From Thalassolituus sp. UBA674 (GTDB taxonomy: Bacteria; Pseudomonadota; Gammaproteobacteria; Pseudomonadales; Oceanobacteraceae), in the NCBI GenBank assembly GCA_002298335.1, contig DBNK01000036.1, positions 65,609-106,075 of the forward strand: 40,467 nt of DNA, given 5' to 3'. Below are positions 1-7,882 of this stretch, in pieces. A program made the position numbers and the translations under genes. A model generated the notes under the pieces. It was not told the DNA's origin and searched no databases. It saw nothing but the letters and a program-made list of their open reading frames with translations. Positions within the stretch are counted from its first letter, which is position 1. Each line of letters opens with the position of its first letter.

Positions 1-1249
1 TGCCTTCGTCCATGTTGATGTCGATGATCTGGGCGCCGTTTTCGACCTGCTGACGGGCGACTTCCAATGCCTCGTCGTAGGCTTCTTCTTTGATCAGGCG
101 CTTGAAACGCGCAGAGCCAGTGACGTTAGCGCGCTCACCGACGTTCACAAACAGACTGGTTTCGTCGAAGTTGAACGGCTCCAGACCGGACAGGCGACAG
201 GCCGGGCTGATCTCAGGTACTACGCGAGGCGCATAGCCTTTCACTTTTTCAGCAACGGCTTTGATGTGGCCAGGTGTTGTACCACAGCAACCACCGACGA
301 TATTCAGGAAACCGCTGGCGGCGAACTCGGCGACGATCTCAGCCATTTCGTCAGCCGACTGATCGTATTCACCGAATTCATTCGGCAGACCGGCGTTCGG
401 GTGCGCCGAAATATAGACGTTGGCTTTGTTCGACAGCTCTTCGACGTACGGGCGCAGTTCTTCCGCGCCTAACGCACAGTTGAGGCCGATGGACAGAGGT
501 TTGGCGTGTTCCAGCGAGTTCCAGAAGGCTTCAGCCGTCTGGCCAGACAGGGTACGGCCGGAGGCATCCGTGATGGTGCCGGAAATCATGATCGGCAGCT
601 CTTCACCGCGCTGTTCGAACACTTCCTGCACGGCAAACACAGCCGCTTTGGCGTTCAGGGTGTCGAATACGGTTTCAATCAGAATAATGTCAGCGCCGCC
701 GTCCATCAGACCTTCGGTGGCCTCAATGTACTCGCTCACCAGCTGGTCAAACGTGATGGCGCGGAAACCGGGGTCGTTCACATCCGGAGAGATGGACAAC
801 GTCTTACTGGTTGGGCCAAGCACCCCGGCAACGTAGCGCGGAATGCCGGTTTCGGCTTCCACTTCGTCAGCGACTTTACGGGCGAGGGCCGCAGCGGCAC
901 GGTTAAGCTCGGGCACCAGATCTTCCAGCTCGTAATCGGCCTGCGACACGCGGGTAGCGTTAAAGCTGTTGGTCTCGATGATGTCCGCACCGGCCATGAA
1001 ATACTGGCGGTGAATTCCAGCGATGATGTCTGGCTGGGTAATGACGAGAAGGTCATTGTTGCCTTTGACTTCCTGCGGGATGTCCGCAAAACGCTCGCCG
1101 CGGTAATCTTTCTCTTCCAGCCTGTGACTCTGAATCAGCGTACCCATACCGCCATCGAGCACATGAATACGCTGCGTCAGATTCTCTCTGAGGCGGGCAA
1201 TACGCTGCTGTCGGGTGTCGGTTAATTGGTGTTTGGCTGACTCAGTCAT
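1..1249 (-). CDS. metH: Methionine synthase, cobalamin-dependent (N-terminal part, runs off the window)
   Basis: Transfers the methyl group of methyltetrahydrofolate via cobalamin to homocysteine in the cytoplasm. About 416 N-terminal codons of a protein that is usually about 1,230 residues are present; the rest lies beyond base 1. The homocysteine-binding barrel starts with LDGGMGT near residue 32. The zinc ligands are visible as Cys258 (GLNCALG) and Cys321-Cys322 (GGCCGTTP), matching E. coli Cys247/310/311 with an 11-residue offset. The start of the pterin domain follows, with FVNVGERTNVTGSARF. The ATG at 1249 (MTESAKHQL) has a GAGAAAG ribosome site just upstream. The gene is divergent from nfuA. 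I saw no riboswitch in the 172-base gap. Identification is essentially certain; only the truncation limits it. Confidence 0.97.
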   Translation of the reverse strand, partial: MTESAKHQLTDTRQQRIARLRENLTQRIHVLDGGMGTLIQSHRLEEKDYRGERFADIPQEVKGNNDLLVITQPDIIAGIHRQYFMAGADIIETNSFNATRVSQADYELEDLVPELNRAAAALARKVADEVEAETGIPRYVAGVLGPTSKTLSISPDVNDPGFRAITFDQLVSEYIEATEGLMDGGADIILIETVFDTLNAKAAVFAVQEVFEQRGEELPIMISGTITDASGRTLSGQTAEAFWNSLEHAKPLSIGLNCALGAEELRPYVEELSNKANVYISAHPNAGLPNEFGEYDQSADEMAEIVAEFAASGFLNIVGGCCGTTPGHIKAVAEKVKGYAPRVVPEISPACRLSGLEPFNFDETSLFVNVGERANVTGSARFKRLIKEEAYDEALEVARQQVENGAQIIDINMDEG

Positions 1250-1390
1250 GTCTTTCTCAAGGTTCTGGCTGAAAAATGGGGCGGGGATTGTAGCAAAGAC
1301 GGGATGCTGTGTCTCAGTGGAGGGCGGCCTGACGGGGATACTTATTCCGACTATTTTGCTAAGGTATTTCTCGTGGGCAGAGAGATTCTG

Positions 1391-1396
1391 TACAAT
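1391..1396 (+). promoter_or_regulatory. Possible -10 box for nfuA
   Basis: TACAAT lies 25 bases before the nfuA start codon, at a reasonable distance for a short leader. No good -35 hexamer is found 16-18 bases upstream (the sequence there is TTCTCG), so the site is weak or activator-dependent. I see no clear IscR-like box. Confidence 0.3.
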
Positions 1397-1421
1397 GCGC
1401 CCATTAATGAGAGGACACTGT

Positions 1422-2009
1422 ATGACAACCTATGTAGAAATCACGCCGGACGCTGAGACTTATCTGGCCGATCTTCTCTCCCGGCAAACCACCAAAGACA
1501 TGGCTGTGCGCATCTTTATTACCCAACCCGGTACACGGTACGCAGAGACCTGTCTGGCCTATTGCCGCCCGGATGAAGTGAATCCGTCGGATTCTGTTCA
1601 GCAGATGGAGAAGCTCACTGTCTATGTCGAGACCATGAGCATTCCGTATCTGGAAGAATCCAAAATTGATTTTGCCAAAGACAAAATGGGTGGTCAGCTG
1701 ACGATTAAGGCCCCGAACGCCAAGATGCCGAAGGTAACGGACGACAGCTCACCTGAAGAACGCATTAACTATCTGTTGTATACCGAGATCAATCCGGGAC
1801 TCGCCTCTCATGGTGGGGAGGTGAGTCTGGTTGAACTGACTGAAGACGGTATCGCCGTGCTCAAATTCGGTGGTGGCTGTCAGGGCTGTTCTGCTGTGGA
1901 TATGACACTGAAGGATGGGGTGGAAGCGACACTGGTTTCACGTGTCCCTGAAATCCGGGGAGTCAGAGACGTCACCGATCATACGCAGACCGAAAACGCC
2001 TTTATGTAA
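1422..2009 (+). CDS. nfuA: Fe-S biogenesis protein NfuA
   Basis: Carries and delivers a [4Fe-4S] cluster to target apoproteins in the cytoplasm. The 195-residue protein matches the family length (E. coli 191). It has a degenerate A-type N-terminal domain and a C-terminal Nfu domain with the cluster-binding CxxC in GGGCQGCSAVDMTL, near residues 149-152. The frame is open upstream to 1215, but the ATG at 1422 is chosen. It gives the family N terminus (MTTYVEITPDAETYLADLL), lies behind a GAGAGGA ribosome site, and sits just after a -10-like TACAAT. The extra upstream codons would overlap metH. The gene is monocistronic, divergent from metH and convergent with the PilZ gene. Confidence 0.95.
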   Translation: MTTYVEITPDAETYLADLLSRQTTKDMAVRIFITQPGTRYAETCLAYCRPDEVNPSDSVQQMEKLTVYVETMSIPYLEESKIDFAKDKMGGQLTIKAPNAKMPKVTDDSSPEERINYLLYTEINPGLASHGGEVSLVELTEDGIAVLKFGGGCQGCSAVDMTLKDGVEATLVSRVPEIRGVRDVTDHTQTENAFM

Positions 2010-2059
2010 TCTCATTTTCTGTATTCCTGCCTGACGGGGGGGCAGTGGTACAGGATACC

Positions 2060-2093
2060 GGCGCCAGCGTCATTATTCTGACGATCTGGCGCC
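2060..2093. terminator. Bidirectional hairpin between nfuA and the PilZ gene
   Basis: A strong stem: GGCGCCAG pairs with CTGGCGCC, and inside it CGTCA pairs with TGACG around a six-base loop, with a two-base bulge. It lies in the 100-base gap between two convergent genes, so it can end transcripts from both sides. There is no long T-tract, so its efficiency as an intrinsic terminator is uncertain. Confidence 0.6.
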
Positions 2094-2109
2094 AGCGCCG
2101 GAAGTATGA

Positions 2110-2415
2110 CTACTTCATGGCCAGAATTTCAGCTCCAGCCTGATGGAAGCGTTCATCTTCTGCCTCAACCCGCACGATTTTGATGTGTGCCACCAGAGTT
2201 TCTGATGGTCCAGGACCAGCCTCCAGCACGAAAATTCCGGTGGAACCAACTTCCATATCATCGGCTGTTTCAAACAGCAGGCCAGCACTGCTCAGATCAA
2301 GACAGGTCACCGCCTGCTCAGTGCCGCCGTAAGGCGTGAAACTGGCTTTGGCGTTGATGCGCATGCGCGGGAAATTCCGTTTTTCATCGTACTGTCGGGA
2401 AATGTTAAACATCAT
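2110..2415 (-). CDS. PilZ-domain protein, probable c-di-GMP receptor
   Basis: A single PilZ domain of 101 residues. Both c-di-GMP binding elements are present: the arginine-rich RNFPRMR box near residue 14, fitting RxxxR, and DLSSAGLLF near residue 42, fitting [D/N]xSxxG. Binding of c-di-GMP is therefore expected. The frame continues upstream to 2469, but the ATG at 2415 has an ideal GGAGG six bases before it, so the shorter start is used. The gene is divergent from the response-regulator/phosphatase gene at 2651. From memory, P. aeruginosa PA2799 (PilZ) lies next to PA2798/PA2797, the homologues of the next two genes, so the association appears conserved. The downstream target is unknown. 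Confidence 0.85.
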   Translation of the reverse strand: MMFNISRQYDEKRNFPRMRINAKASFTPYGGTEQAVTCLDLSSAGLLFETADDMEVGSTGIFVLEAGPGPSETLVAHIKIVRVEAEDERFHQAGAEILAMK

Positions 2416-2576
2416 GTTTATCCTCCGGTTGACCGCTTCAAAAGACTTTGTACAAGACTTAGTCAGCATCCACTGTCAGAAGTTTGTTTTTATATTTGTC
2501 CGTCTGTAACAGTTTAGCATTCATCATGCCACTGTGCCTGAAATCGCGCGCGGTGTGGACAATCCCCCTCTATCCG

Positions 2577-2605
2577 TTGCAAGCCCTGTCATATACAGGT
2601 AACTT
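2577..2605 (+). promoter_or_regulatory. Putative sigma70 promoter of the RssB/RssC-like operon
   Basis: TTGCAA and TAACTT are separated by exactly 17 bases, 46 bases before the start codon at 2651. The -35 matches 4 of 6 consensus bases and the -10 also 4 of 6. Its position upstream of the two-gene operon supports the call; there is no experimental evidence. Confidence 0.4.
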
Positions 2606-2617
2606 TCGGCCATCTGA

Positions 2618-2631
2618 GGGCCAAGTGGCCC
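2618..2631. repeat. Palindrome in the leader of the RssB-like gene
   Basis: GGGCCA and TGGCCC flank a two-base AG centre. A further GGCCA half-site occurs 9 bases upstream, at 2608-2612. The element lies between the putative -10 and the GGGAGAG ribosome site. It could be an operator or a short RNA hairpin. No known regulator consensus was recognised. Confidence 0.45.
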
Positions 2632-2650
2632 AGGCTTCCGGGAGAGACGG

Positions 2651-3823
2651 ATGACCGCAACCGTGCTGGTCATTGATGATGACTCCAGGGTGCGCGACAG
2701 TGTTGTGGCGTACCTTGATGACTGCGACTACACCGTGCAGTCCGCTTCTCAGGCTGATGAAGCGTTTGCAGCAATGGCGACGGATCTGCCGGATGCCGTA
2801 ATCTGTGACCTGAAAATGCCGGGCATGCGCGGAATCGAACTGCTTGAGAAGATCAAACAGTATTATCCGGATATGCCGGTGATCATTGTCTCCGGCGCCG
2901 GGGTCATGGATGACGTGGTCCGTGCCCTGCGCCTGGGTGCTGATGATTTTCTGGTCAAGCCCATCATTGATCTAGCTGTACTCGAGCACTCCCTGCGCAA
3001 GGCACTGAACCGTTTGCGTCTGGAGCAGGAAAACCGTGCGTACCGCGAGCACCTGGAAGCCACTAATCGCGAACTGCAGGTGAATCTTGAGCAGCTGCGG
3101 GCAGATCAGCTGGCCGGGCGTGAAGCTCAGTTACGCATGCTGCCTGAGCCACTCCTGCTGGGTAATCTGCAGTGTACTCACCGACTTCAGTCTTCCCTGT
3201 TTCTCAGTGGCGATTTTCTGGATTATCTGGATGTGGGCCAGAACCGCGTGGCGTTCTACATTGCCGATGTGTCCGGGCACGGAGCCTCGTCTGCCTTTGT
3301 GACTGTGCTGCTTAAAAACCTCACATACCGGCTGCGCCGCCGTCTGGTGCGCGAAGAAAGTGAGGATATTCTTGATCCGTCGCGGGTGCTGCAGAACATC
3401 AATTCAGAACTGCTGGCCTCGCAACTGGATAAGCACCTGACTATTTTCTACGGTGTGTTCGATGCCACTGACAGTACACTGATCTACAGCACAGGTGGGC
3501 ATTTCCCGATGCCGGTGCTGGTTGCGGATGGAAAAGCGGCGTCACTGGAAGGGCGGGGCATGCCGATTGGTCTCTTTCCTGAGGCTACATATAAAAATTA
3601 TCAGATGACCTTACCTGACGACTTCAGCCTGATGCTGTTTTCTGACGGTATACTTGAGATCATGACGGATACTTCCCTCAGTGACAAAGAGGGGCACCTG
3701 CTGAAACTTGCCGCAGCCAGTGACGGCTCGCTAGAACGTTTCTGGGAAATTGCCGATATACCTGGCTTCAGGGATGTGCCGGATGACATTGCTGTAATGA
3801 CAGTTCGCCGGAGTAATGCATGA
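2651..3823 (+). CDS. Response regulator with PP2C-type serine phosphatase domain (RssB-like)
   Basis: A 390-residue, two-domain signalling protein. Residues 1-120 form a receiver with acidic triad D9-D11, phosphoacceptor D53 (CDLKMPG) and a conserved lysine in LVKP. A helical linker of about residues 120-165 probably forms a coiled coil. A SpoIIE/PP2C phosphatase domain follows. Its metal and catalytic motifs look intact: SGDFLD, IADVSGHG, STGGHFP, LFSDG and PDDIAVM. The expected role is phosphorylation-controlled dephosphorylation of the STAS protein encoded next. The downstream gene overlaps it by ATGA, so the two are coupled. It resembles P. aeruginosa PA2798 (RssB). A link to RpoS, as for E. 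coli RssB, cannot be inferred: the E. coli protein has a degenerate output domain, whereas this one keeps its motifs. Confidence 0.88.
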   Translation: MTATVLVIDDDSRVRDSVVAYLDDCDYTVQSASQADEAFAAMATDLPDAVICDLKMPGMRGIELLEKIKQYYPDMPVIIVSGAGVMDDVVRALRLGADDFLVKPIIDLAVLEHSLRKALNRLRLEQENRAYREHLEATNRELQVNLEQLRADQLAGREAQLRMLPEPLLLGNLQCTHRLQSSLFLSGDFLDYLDVGQNRVAFYIADVSGHGASSAFVTVLLKNLTYRLRRRLVREESEDILDPSRVLQNINSELLASQLDKHLTIFYGVFDATDSTLIYSTGGHFPMPVLVADGKAASLEGRGMPIGLFPEATYKNYQMTLPDDFSLMLFSDGILEIMTDTSLSDKEGHLLKLAAASDGSLERFWEIADIPGFRDVPDDIAVMTVRRSNA

Positions 3824-4314
3824 CCACAACATCAGGCACCATTGAGGTCGCTTTTTTCGGAGGCGCGCATGTGATCCGCCTCAGCGGCGACGTGCGTCTG
3901 AACCTCTGTACCACCCTTGACCGCTATGTAAACGAGATTCTGCGCGGTACTGACTACGATAATGTCATTATCGATCTCAGTGCTGCCGAAGGTCTCGACA
4001 GCACCACACTCGGGCAGATCGCCAAGATTGCCATTCTCAGCCGGGAGCGCTTCGGCATCGTGCCGACCATCACCAGCCCGGATCCGGGCATTACCCGCAT
4101 TCTGCTCAGCATGGGGTTCGATCAGGTGTTCCATATCGTCGATAAAGCCATTTCAGATCAGGCGGAATTCCGGGAATGGGCGGTTGATACTCTCAACGAA
4201 GACTGTGCCCGCGAACAGGTAATTTCAGCGCACAAAACACTCATGAGCCTGAACGACAAAAATAAAGAAGAATTCCGCCATCTGGTTGATGTACTTGAAT
4301 CCAGACCTCATTAA
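3820..4314 (+). CDS. STAS-domain anti-sigma factor antagonist (RssC-like)
   Basis: A 164-residue protein. The STAS fold spans about residues 5-110 and has the regulatory serine S61 in GLDSTTLG, the position phosphorylated in SpoIIAA-type antagonists. A charged helical tail of some 50 residues follows. Its state is probably reversed by the PP2C domain of the preceding protein, whose stop codon it overlaps (ATGA). Together they form the phosphatase and antagonist halves of a partner switch. The HPK/HATPase anti-sigma kinase is not in this window. It corresponds by domain and order to P. aeruginosa PA2797. The partner sigma factor or effector is unknown. Confidence 0.88.
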   Translation: MTTTSGTIEVAFFGGAHVIRLSGDVRLNLCTTLDRYVNEILRGTDYDNVIIDLSAAEGLDSTTLGQIAKIAILSRERFGIVPTITSPDPGITRILLSMGFDQVFHIVDKAISDQAEFREWAVDTLNEDCAREQVISAHKTLMSLNDKNKEEFRHLVDVLESRPH

Positions 4315-4337
4315 CCTCTAGTAACTCACCCGGGTAT

Positions 4338-4370
4338 CTCAGAACTCTTTATCCGTTTTCATCGTCTGAG
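4338..4370. repeat. Inverted repeat before gpsA
   Basis: CTCAGA (4338-4343) is mirrored by TCTGAG (4365-4370). GGG at 4332-4334 and CCC at 4373-4375 form a possible outer extension. The loop is 21 bases and T-rich. It lies in the 95-base gap between the STAS gene and gpsA. It could be a weak terminator of the upstream operon or a leader structure of gpsA. Confidence 0.3.
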
Positions 4371-4409
4371 AGCCCATGTCTGTATCAGAAACCGTAAAAA
4401 GGAGTCTCT

Positions 4410-5435
4410 GTGAAAATCACCCGTGCCGCCGTTATCGGTGGAGGCAGTTTCGGAACTGTTGTGGCCAACATCCTTGCTGACAACAAAGTTCAGACAATCC
4501 AATGGATGCGTAACGAAGAGGTGGCAGAGGCCATCAATACCGAACACACCAACCCCGATTATCTGCCCGGGGTAAGACTGAACCCTGACCTGACCGCTAC
4601 CACGGATCTGATCAGCGCGATAAAAGGCGCACAGGTCATTTTTGTTTCCATACCGAGTAAGTTCGTTCGTCAGGTGGTGGAAAGTTTTGCGTCTGAACTG
4701 ACGCCGGATCAGGTACTTGTCAGCACTACAAAAGGTATTGAGCCTGACCGTTTTCTGCTGATGAGTCAGGTGATTCAGGAGGTCTGTCCGGACAATGTCG
4801 TGGGTGTTATCAGTGGACCGAATCTCGCCAAAGAAATCGCCCGACGAGAACTGGCAGCAACTGTAATTGCCTTAGAAAACAGCGAGATACGACGTAGTCT
4901 TCAGGAGGCGCTGAGCTGTGAATACTTCCGGGTCTACGCATCCAATGATCTTTACGGCGTAGAACTTGGCGGTGCACTGAAAAATATTTACGCCATCGTC
5001 TCGGGTTTTGTTGCTGCACTTGGTATGGGTGAAAACTCCAAGGCCATGATCATAACCCGTTCCCTGGCGGAGATGAGCCGCTTTGCCGAAGCGCTGGGGG
5101 CAAACCCAATGACCTTCCTCGGGCTCGCCGGCGTCGGCGATCTGGTGGTAACCTGCATGTCGAATCTCAGCCGGAACTTCCGTGTCGGCTATGCTTTGGG
5201 GAAAGGCCAGTCACTTGAAGAGTCAGTTGACGAACTCGGAGAAGTGGCTGAAGGTGTAAACACTCTGGGCTACGTGAAAGCCAAAGCCGATGAGCTGGGT
5301 ATTTATATGCCATTAGTGAACGGCGCTTACGAAATTCTGTTCAACGGTGCGGATCCGAAAACCATCGCCCGCAACCTGATGACGGGCGAAGCCGCAGCGG
5401 ACGTAGAGTTTGCACTGCCAAATAGTGAAGTCTGA
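4410..5435 (+). CDS. gpsA: NAD(P)+-dependent glycerol-3-phosphate dehydrogenase
   Basis: Reduces dihydroxyacetone phosphate to sn-glycerol-3-phosphate, the backbone for phospholipid synthesis, in the cytoplasm. The 341 residues match the family. The N-terminal Rossmann motif is GGGSFGT (about residues 10-16), followed by the NPDYLPG segment. SGPNLAKEIA precedes the catalytic region GVELGGALKNIYAI, which holds the active-site lysine; LAGVGDLVVTC lies in the C-terminal helical domain. The start is GTG at 4410 with AAGGAG about six bases upstream; there is no better in-frame ATG. It is followed at 24 bases by the DUF4389 gene and then sixA, an order I recall from pseudomonads (PA1614-PA1612). 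Confidence 0.96.
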   Translation: MKITRAAVIGGGSFGTVVANILADNKVQTIQWMRNEEVAEAINTEHTNPDYLPGVRLNPDLTATTDLISAIKGAQVIFVSIPSKFVRQVVESFASELTPDQVLVSTTKGIEPDRFLLMSQVIQEVCPDNVVGVISGPNLAKEIARRELAATVIALENSEIRRSLQEALSCEYFRVYASNDLYGVELGGALKNIYAIVSGFVAALGMGENSKAMIITRSLAEMSRFAEALGANPMTFLGLAGVGDLVVTCMSNLSRNFRVGYALGKGQSLEESVDELGEVAEGVNTLGYVKAKADELGIYMPLVNGAYEILFNGADPKTIARNLMTGEAAADVEFALPNSEV

Positions 5436-5459
5436 CCCGACCATCGTTGAGGCCCTGCC

Positions 5460-5732
5460 ATGCACGTTAAGAACAACCTGAAATCGGATGCTTTCTGGGT
5501 CCGTACGCTGTTTATGATTGCCTTCTGGTTTGTCTTCCGGATTGCCGGACTGCTTCTGTTGCTGTGCACCATTGTGCAGTGGTTCAGTCAGCTGATCAGT
5601 GGTGAAAAGCTGGACGGCATCCTGGATTTTTCTATCTCTCTGTCAAAATACATCCGCCAGACAGCGGATTACCTCACCCAGGTAACGGAAGAAAAGCCAT
5701 ATCCGTTCACTGACTGGCCGGATGCTGACTGA
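5460..5732 (+). CDS. DUF4389 small membrane protein
   Basis: A 90-residue protein. One strongly hydrophobic stretch, about residues 14-42 (TLFMIAFWFVFRIAGLLLLL), could span the membrane once or as a tight hairpin. An amphipathic helical region and an acidic C-terminal tail ending in WPDAD follow. It fits the DUF4389 family, which has no known function. The gene lies between gpsA and sixA on the same strand, with gaps of 24 and 4 bases, so it is probably co-transcribed with them. The ribosome site is weak, suggesting translation coupled to gpsA. Confidence 0.75.
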   Translation: MHVKNNLKSDAFWVRTLFMIAFWFVFRIAGLLLLLCTIVQWFSQLISGEKLDGILDFSISLSKYIRQTADYLTQVTEEKPYPFTDWPDAD

Positions 5733-5736
5733 CGCT

Positions 5737-6192
5737 ATGCCAAAACTTGTGATCGTCCGTCACGGGCAGGCCAACCCGGGTGCGGACCACGATGCTGAAC
5801 GCACCCTGACTGCGACCGGAGAACAGGAAGCCCGGCTTGCCGGAGAGTGGCTTGCCGGTCGCTTGCATGCCCCCCGGATATACAGCAGCCCGTACCGCCG
5901 GGCGTTTCAGACCGCCGGACTGATCGCCACAGAACTGCAGGCCGAGGTGCAGACGATGCCCTGGCTGACACCGGATATCGCCCCCAATCTGGTGGCCGAT
6001 CAGATAATCAATGCCAATTCTGACCTGATACTGGTGTCGCATCAGCCATTGGTCGGCCGCATTGAGTCTCTTATGGTGGATGCTCAGGATCTCGGGCAGA
6101 TGTGGGCCACAGCAGAATGCCGTATTCTGGAGGCCGATCTGTTTGCACCGGGGTGTATGCAGCTGCTGAGCAGCTGGTATCCGCGGCACTGA
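5737..6192 (+). CDS. sixA: Phosphohistidine phosphatase SixA
   Basis: A small histidine-phosphatase-superfamily enzyme that removes phosphate from histidine residues of phosphotransfer proteins (the ArcB HPt domain and PTS-Ntr NPr in E. coli). The RHG signature (VRHGQAN) lies at residues 8-10 and holds the nucleophilic histidine. SSPYRRAFQTA supplies the second arginine, and LVSHQPLVG the second catalytic histidine. The length of 151 residues is close to E. coli SixA (161). The ATG at 5737 is preferred because it gives the family N terminus MPKLVIVRHG. An in-frame ATG at 5722 would add five residues and overlap the DUF4389 gene. It probably belongs to the gpsA operon. Confidence 0.9.
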   Translation: MPKLVIVRHGQANPGADHDAERTLTATGEQEARLAGEWLAGRLHAPRIYSSPYRRAFQTAGLIATELQAEVQTMPWLTPDIAPNLVADQIINANSDLILVSHQPLVGRIESLMVDAQDLGQMWATAECRILEADLFAPGCMQLLSSWYPRH

Positions 6193-6234
6193 GCCCAGCA
6201 GGGCAGAAGTGTCCGCCAGCGGAAGTCATTTTGT

Positions 6235-7026
6235 ATGAAAGACATTCTTCATATTGCCCACGCCAATGGTTTTAATGGCGGCACCTACCGGGTCATCAGC
6301 GAATGCCTCTCCGCACATTACGATGTGCATGCCATTGACCGTATCGGCCACAACCCGGATTACCCGGTCACCGACAACTGGCCATCGCTGGTGAATGAGC
6401 TGGCCCACCACTTTGAACGCCACTTTAACCGTCCGGTGATAGCCGTAGGGCACTCTCTGGGCGGCGTGCTCAGCCTTATGGTGTCGTATAAGCGCCCTGA
6501 TCTGGTGAAAGCAGTCGTCATGCTGGATTCACCGGTGATGCTGCCCTGGCAGGCGCTGGGTATGCGCATGCTTAAAACCACGCGCCTGAATGATCGCTTT
6601 TTCCCGATCCTGCGCACGGAAGCACGGCGTACCGAATGGAAAGACCTGGAAGAAGCGAAAGCGTATTTCTACAGCAAGTCTCTCACCAAACGCTTTGATG
6701 AACGTTGCATGGAAGATTACATCCGTGCCGGTACCGAGCCGTTTGACGGTGGCATACGTCTGCGTTTTGACCCTCAGACGGAAGCCAACATCTGGCGCAC
6801 CATTCCGCACAACATCCATAATCTCGGCCCGGCAAAAGTGCCCGGGGCCATTATTGCCGGGCGGCAAAGTGAATTTTTCCGGCGCATCAACGGCGCCTAC
6901 ATGCAGGGACAACTGGGCCTGAAGCTGCACTGGGTCAATGGCCGTCATCTGTTTCCGATGGAGCAACCGGAGAATACAGCCAGTGTCATACACAATACGG
7001 TCAGGGAGCTGCTGCATGGTCAGTGA
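6235..7026 (+). CDS. Alpha/beta hydrolase
   Basis: A 263-residue alpha/beta-hydrolase-fold protein without a signal peptide. The nucleophile elbow GHSLGG lies near residues 73-78. HANGFNGG near the N terminus is a plausible oxyanion loop, and the C-terminal catalytic histidine is in NGRHLFPMEQP. The substrate cannot be read from the sequence; esterase, lipase and thioesterase are all possible. The gene starts 42 bases after sixA. Its 3' end overlaps the next gene, a second alpha/beta hydrolase of a different subgroup, by 11 bases. The two share only the fold motifs. Confidence 0.8.
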   Translation: MKDILHIAHANGFNGGTYRVISECLSAHYDVHAIDRIGHNPDYPVTDNWPSLVNELAHHFERHFNRPVIAVGHSLGGVLSLMVSYKRPDLVKAVVMLDSPVMLPWQALGMRMLKTTRLNDRFFPILRTEARRTEWKDLEEAKAYFYSKSLTKRFDERCMEDYIRAGTEPFDGGIRLRFDPQTEANIWRTIPHNIHNLGPAKVPGAIIAGRQSEFFRRINGAYMQGQLGLKLHWVNGRHLFPMEQPENTASVIHNTVRELLHGQ

Positions 7027-7882
7027 TGGCAACTTCACGCCCTTCGTTTCGGCGGCTTCCGGCCTGCACGGGCTGGAGTCTGTTGCAGACACTACCCAGT
7101 CAGGGACGGATAATCCGGCACCTGTACTGGCCTTGCATGGTTGGCTGGATAATGCTGAAAGTTTTCGCAGACTGGCCTCAGAACTGCCGGATTTCAGCCT
7201 GAAAGCACCCGATCTTCCCGGTCACGGGCTGTCACCCTGGCTGGCTGGTGAAGGCAGCTACCTCATCTGGAACAGCACTCAGACACTCTGGCGCCTGCTG
7301 CAGGAAACCAGCGCACAGATGCATCTGGTCGGTCACTCCATGGGCGGTGCCATCGGTCTGTGTCTGGCAGCGGCATTCCCGGAGAAGTTTCTGTCCTTCA
7401 CCATGATCGATTCTGCCGGGCCGCTGAGTACTGAGCCTGAGGATGTGGCCCATCAGCTACGCAAGTCAGTTGAAGCCGAGGCGCGTGAAAACCGTATTTT
7501 TACAGAACCCGGGCAGGCTGTGGCGGCCCGTCAGGTGGCCAGCCCGAAGATGACGGCAGATGATCTGCGCGCCATGGTGCAGCGCAGCCTGCGGGATGTG
7601 GCGCAAGGCTGGCAATGGCGCTGGGATCCGGCATTGCGGCTGCCATCCTCACTGCGTCTGACCGAAGCCCAGATTGCCGGCCTGTTCCGCAGCCTGCGCT
7701 GTCCTGTACTCGCAATACGCGCACAGGAAGGTCTGATGCCTGAAAACTGGTTCCGCCAGCGCGTTGCTCAGGCGCCACAGCTGACTGTGCACGAGCTGCC
7801 CGGGCATCATCATCTGCACATGAGCCCGGATACTGCTCCGGCTGTTGCTCAGACATTCCGGGAATTTGTCCGCTGCTTATGA
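7016..7882 (+). CDS. Alpha/beta hydrolase
   Basis: A 288-residue cytoplasmic alpha/beta hydrolase. LALHGWLDNAESF is the oxyanion-loop region, GHSMGG the nucleophile elbow near residues 105-110, and GHHHLHMS carries the C-terminal catalytic histidine. The HGWLDN pattern is typical of the serine hydrolase group related to PA1622-type proteins. The frame is open from 6938, but the ATG at 7016 has CAGGGAG eight bases upstream and gives a normal N terminus; it overlaps the upstream hydrolase by 11 bases. The stop overlaps the DUF1461 gene by ATGA. The substrate is unknown. Confidence 0.8.
   Translation: MVSDGNFTPFVSAASGLHGLESVADTTQSGTDNPAPVLALHGWLDNAESFRRLASELPDFSLKAPDLPGHGLSPWLAGEGSYLIWNSTQTLWRLLQETSAQMHLVGHSMGGAIGLCLAAAFPEKFLSFTMIDSAGPLSTEPEDVAHQLRKSVEAEARENRIFTEPGQAVAARQVASPKMTADDLRAMVQRSLRDVAQGWQWRWDPALRLPSSLRLTEAQIAGLFRSLRCPVLAIRAQEGLMPENWFRQRVAQAPQLTVHELPGHHHLHMSPDTAPAVAQTFREFVRCL

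Noticed and set aside
506..1225. Plus-strand open frame of 239 codons
   Set aside because: It is antisense to metH, whose protein is conserved throughout. It has no ribosome site and no recognisable domain.
1215..1421. N-terminal extension of nfuA
   Set aside because: The extra 69 codons overlap metH and do not resemble NfuA proteins; the ATG at 1422 has the ribosome site.
2521..2650. Possible small gene in the gap before the RssB-like gene
   Set aside because: Only short frames without ribosome sites; the region reads as promoter and leader.
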